From Pseudomonadota bacterium (GTDB lineage: Bacteria; Pseudomonadota; Gammaproteobacteria; Xanthomonadales; Rhodanobacteraceae), in the NCBI GenBank assembly GCA_025351555.1, contig JANXVS010000143.1, forward strand, positions 1-5,461: 5,461 nucleotides of DNA, written 5' to 3'. Position 1 is the first letter of the stretch. Each line of letters begins with the position of its first letter. Positions 5,011 through 5,461 of this stretch are shown here, one piece after another. Position numbers and translations under genes: made by a program. The notes beneath the pieces are model-generated. The model saw only the letters and a list, made by a program, of their open reading frames with translations, was not told where the DNA came from and made no database searches.

Positions 5011-5461
5011 ATGGTCGACGTCGTCCAGCGCATGCGCCCCTGGCTGGGAACCTTCGTTGCGATTCGCGTCGAGGGTATGGCTGAAACCGATGCCATGCGT
5101 GCCATCGACGCTGCATTTGCCGAGATCGCGGCAATCCACGGCTTGATGAGCTTTCACGAAGCTGACAGCGATCTTGCGCGCCTGCATCGCGCGCCCGCTG
5201 GTACCTGCGTGTGCGTGGACGCGCGCACGCGCGAGGTGATCGAGTGCGCGTTGCAGATTGCAGCAGCTTCGTGCGGCATCTTCGATCCGACCGTCGCCGC
5301 ACAGCAGGTCGCCCGGGGATATCTGCCGCGGCCGGATTCACTTTTTACGCCCGACCCGCATGCAAACTGGCGCGATATCGACCTTGTCGATCACGATGGC
5401 GTGCGTTTGCGCCGTCCATTGTGGCTGGACCTGGGGGGCATTGCGAAAGGTTACGCGGTCG
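5011..5461 (+). CDS. apbE: ApbE-family FAD:protein FMN transferase (3' truncated by window edge)
   Basis: Mg-dependent enzyme that cleaves FAD and transfers the FMN moiety to a Thr/Ser of a target protein, here most likely the SGAT motif of the preceding gene product. About 150 N-terminal residues are present of a usual 300-350. Motifs in order: RPWLGTFVAIRV (9-20, the family's MGT-type start), MSFHEADSDLARLHR (46-60, the S...S.L..LN block with His at the Asn position), FDPTV (91-95), and LDLGGIAKGYAV (139-150, FAD/metal-binding core). The downstream metal-ligand region is outside the window. It begins without a signal peptide: residue 1 is only eight residues before the RPWLGT motif, and the frame is closed upstream by the stop of the previous gene one codon before the ATG. 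AAGGTG (4993-4998) is a weak, distant ribosome binding site, so coupling is likely. Confidence 0.93.
   Translation, partial: MVDVVQRMRPWLGTFVAIRVEGMAETDAMRAIDAAFAEIAAIHGLMSFHEADSDLARLHRAPAGTCVCVDARTREVIECALQIAAASCGIFDPTVAAQQVARGYLPRPDSLFTPDPHANWRDIDLVDHDGVRLRRPLWLDLGGIAKGYAV

Overview
The window looks like chromosomal DNA from a moderately GC-rich Gram-negative proteobacterium. SUF gene content and order (sufD-sufS followed by an acetyltransferase and a Rieske ferredoxin) and codon bias suggest a gammaproteobacterium of the Xanthomonadales/Rhodanobacteraceae type. That placement is inference from recalled gene order, not a database search. All seven genes lie on the + strand, coding density is very high, and no stretch over 300 bases lacks a gene.

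Left half (1-2988): the 3' end of an iron-sulfur cluster assembly (SUF) operon. It holds the C-terminal two thirds of SufD, then SufS (type II cysteine desulfurase) overlapping it by 4 bp. After a 42-bp gap comes a GNAT-family N-acetyltransferase, then a small Rieske-type [2Fe-2S] ferredoxin overlapping it by 4 bp. SufS mobilises sulfur from cysteine and SufD belongs to the SufBCD scaffold. The ferredoxin is a plausible electron donor for assembly. The acetyltransferase has no evident SUF role and carries a short, hairpin-prone element that reads through in frame as extra residues.

Intergenic region (2989-3154): the main regulatory site. A perfect -35 hexamer (TTGACA) lies 17 bp before a -10-like GAGAAT, and that -10 lies inside a 7-1-7 Fur-box-like palindrome (TGAGAAT-C-GTTCTCA). 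The downstream genes are therefore probably repressed by Fur and expressed when iron is scarce. An 11-bp perfect inverted repeat (3031-3041 / 3129-3139) brackets this promoter and is unexplained.

Right half (3155-5461): a tight second operon. It encodes an outer-membrane porin with an N-terminal coiled coil, an exported FMN-binding-domain protein with the SGAT flavinylation motif, and the N-terminal half of an ApbE-type FAD:protein FMN transferase that runs off the window. The logical reading is that ApbE attaches FMN to the small exported flavoprotein, which then carries electrons in the envelope, with the porin providing outer-membrane passage. Together with the Fur-like box this suggests an iron-starvation-induced, flavin-based redox system, possibly ferric reduction. 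The ApbE lacks a signal peptide and sits in the same frame as its presumed substrate, separated only by TGA-GCC, which is the main mechanistic puzzle in the window.
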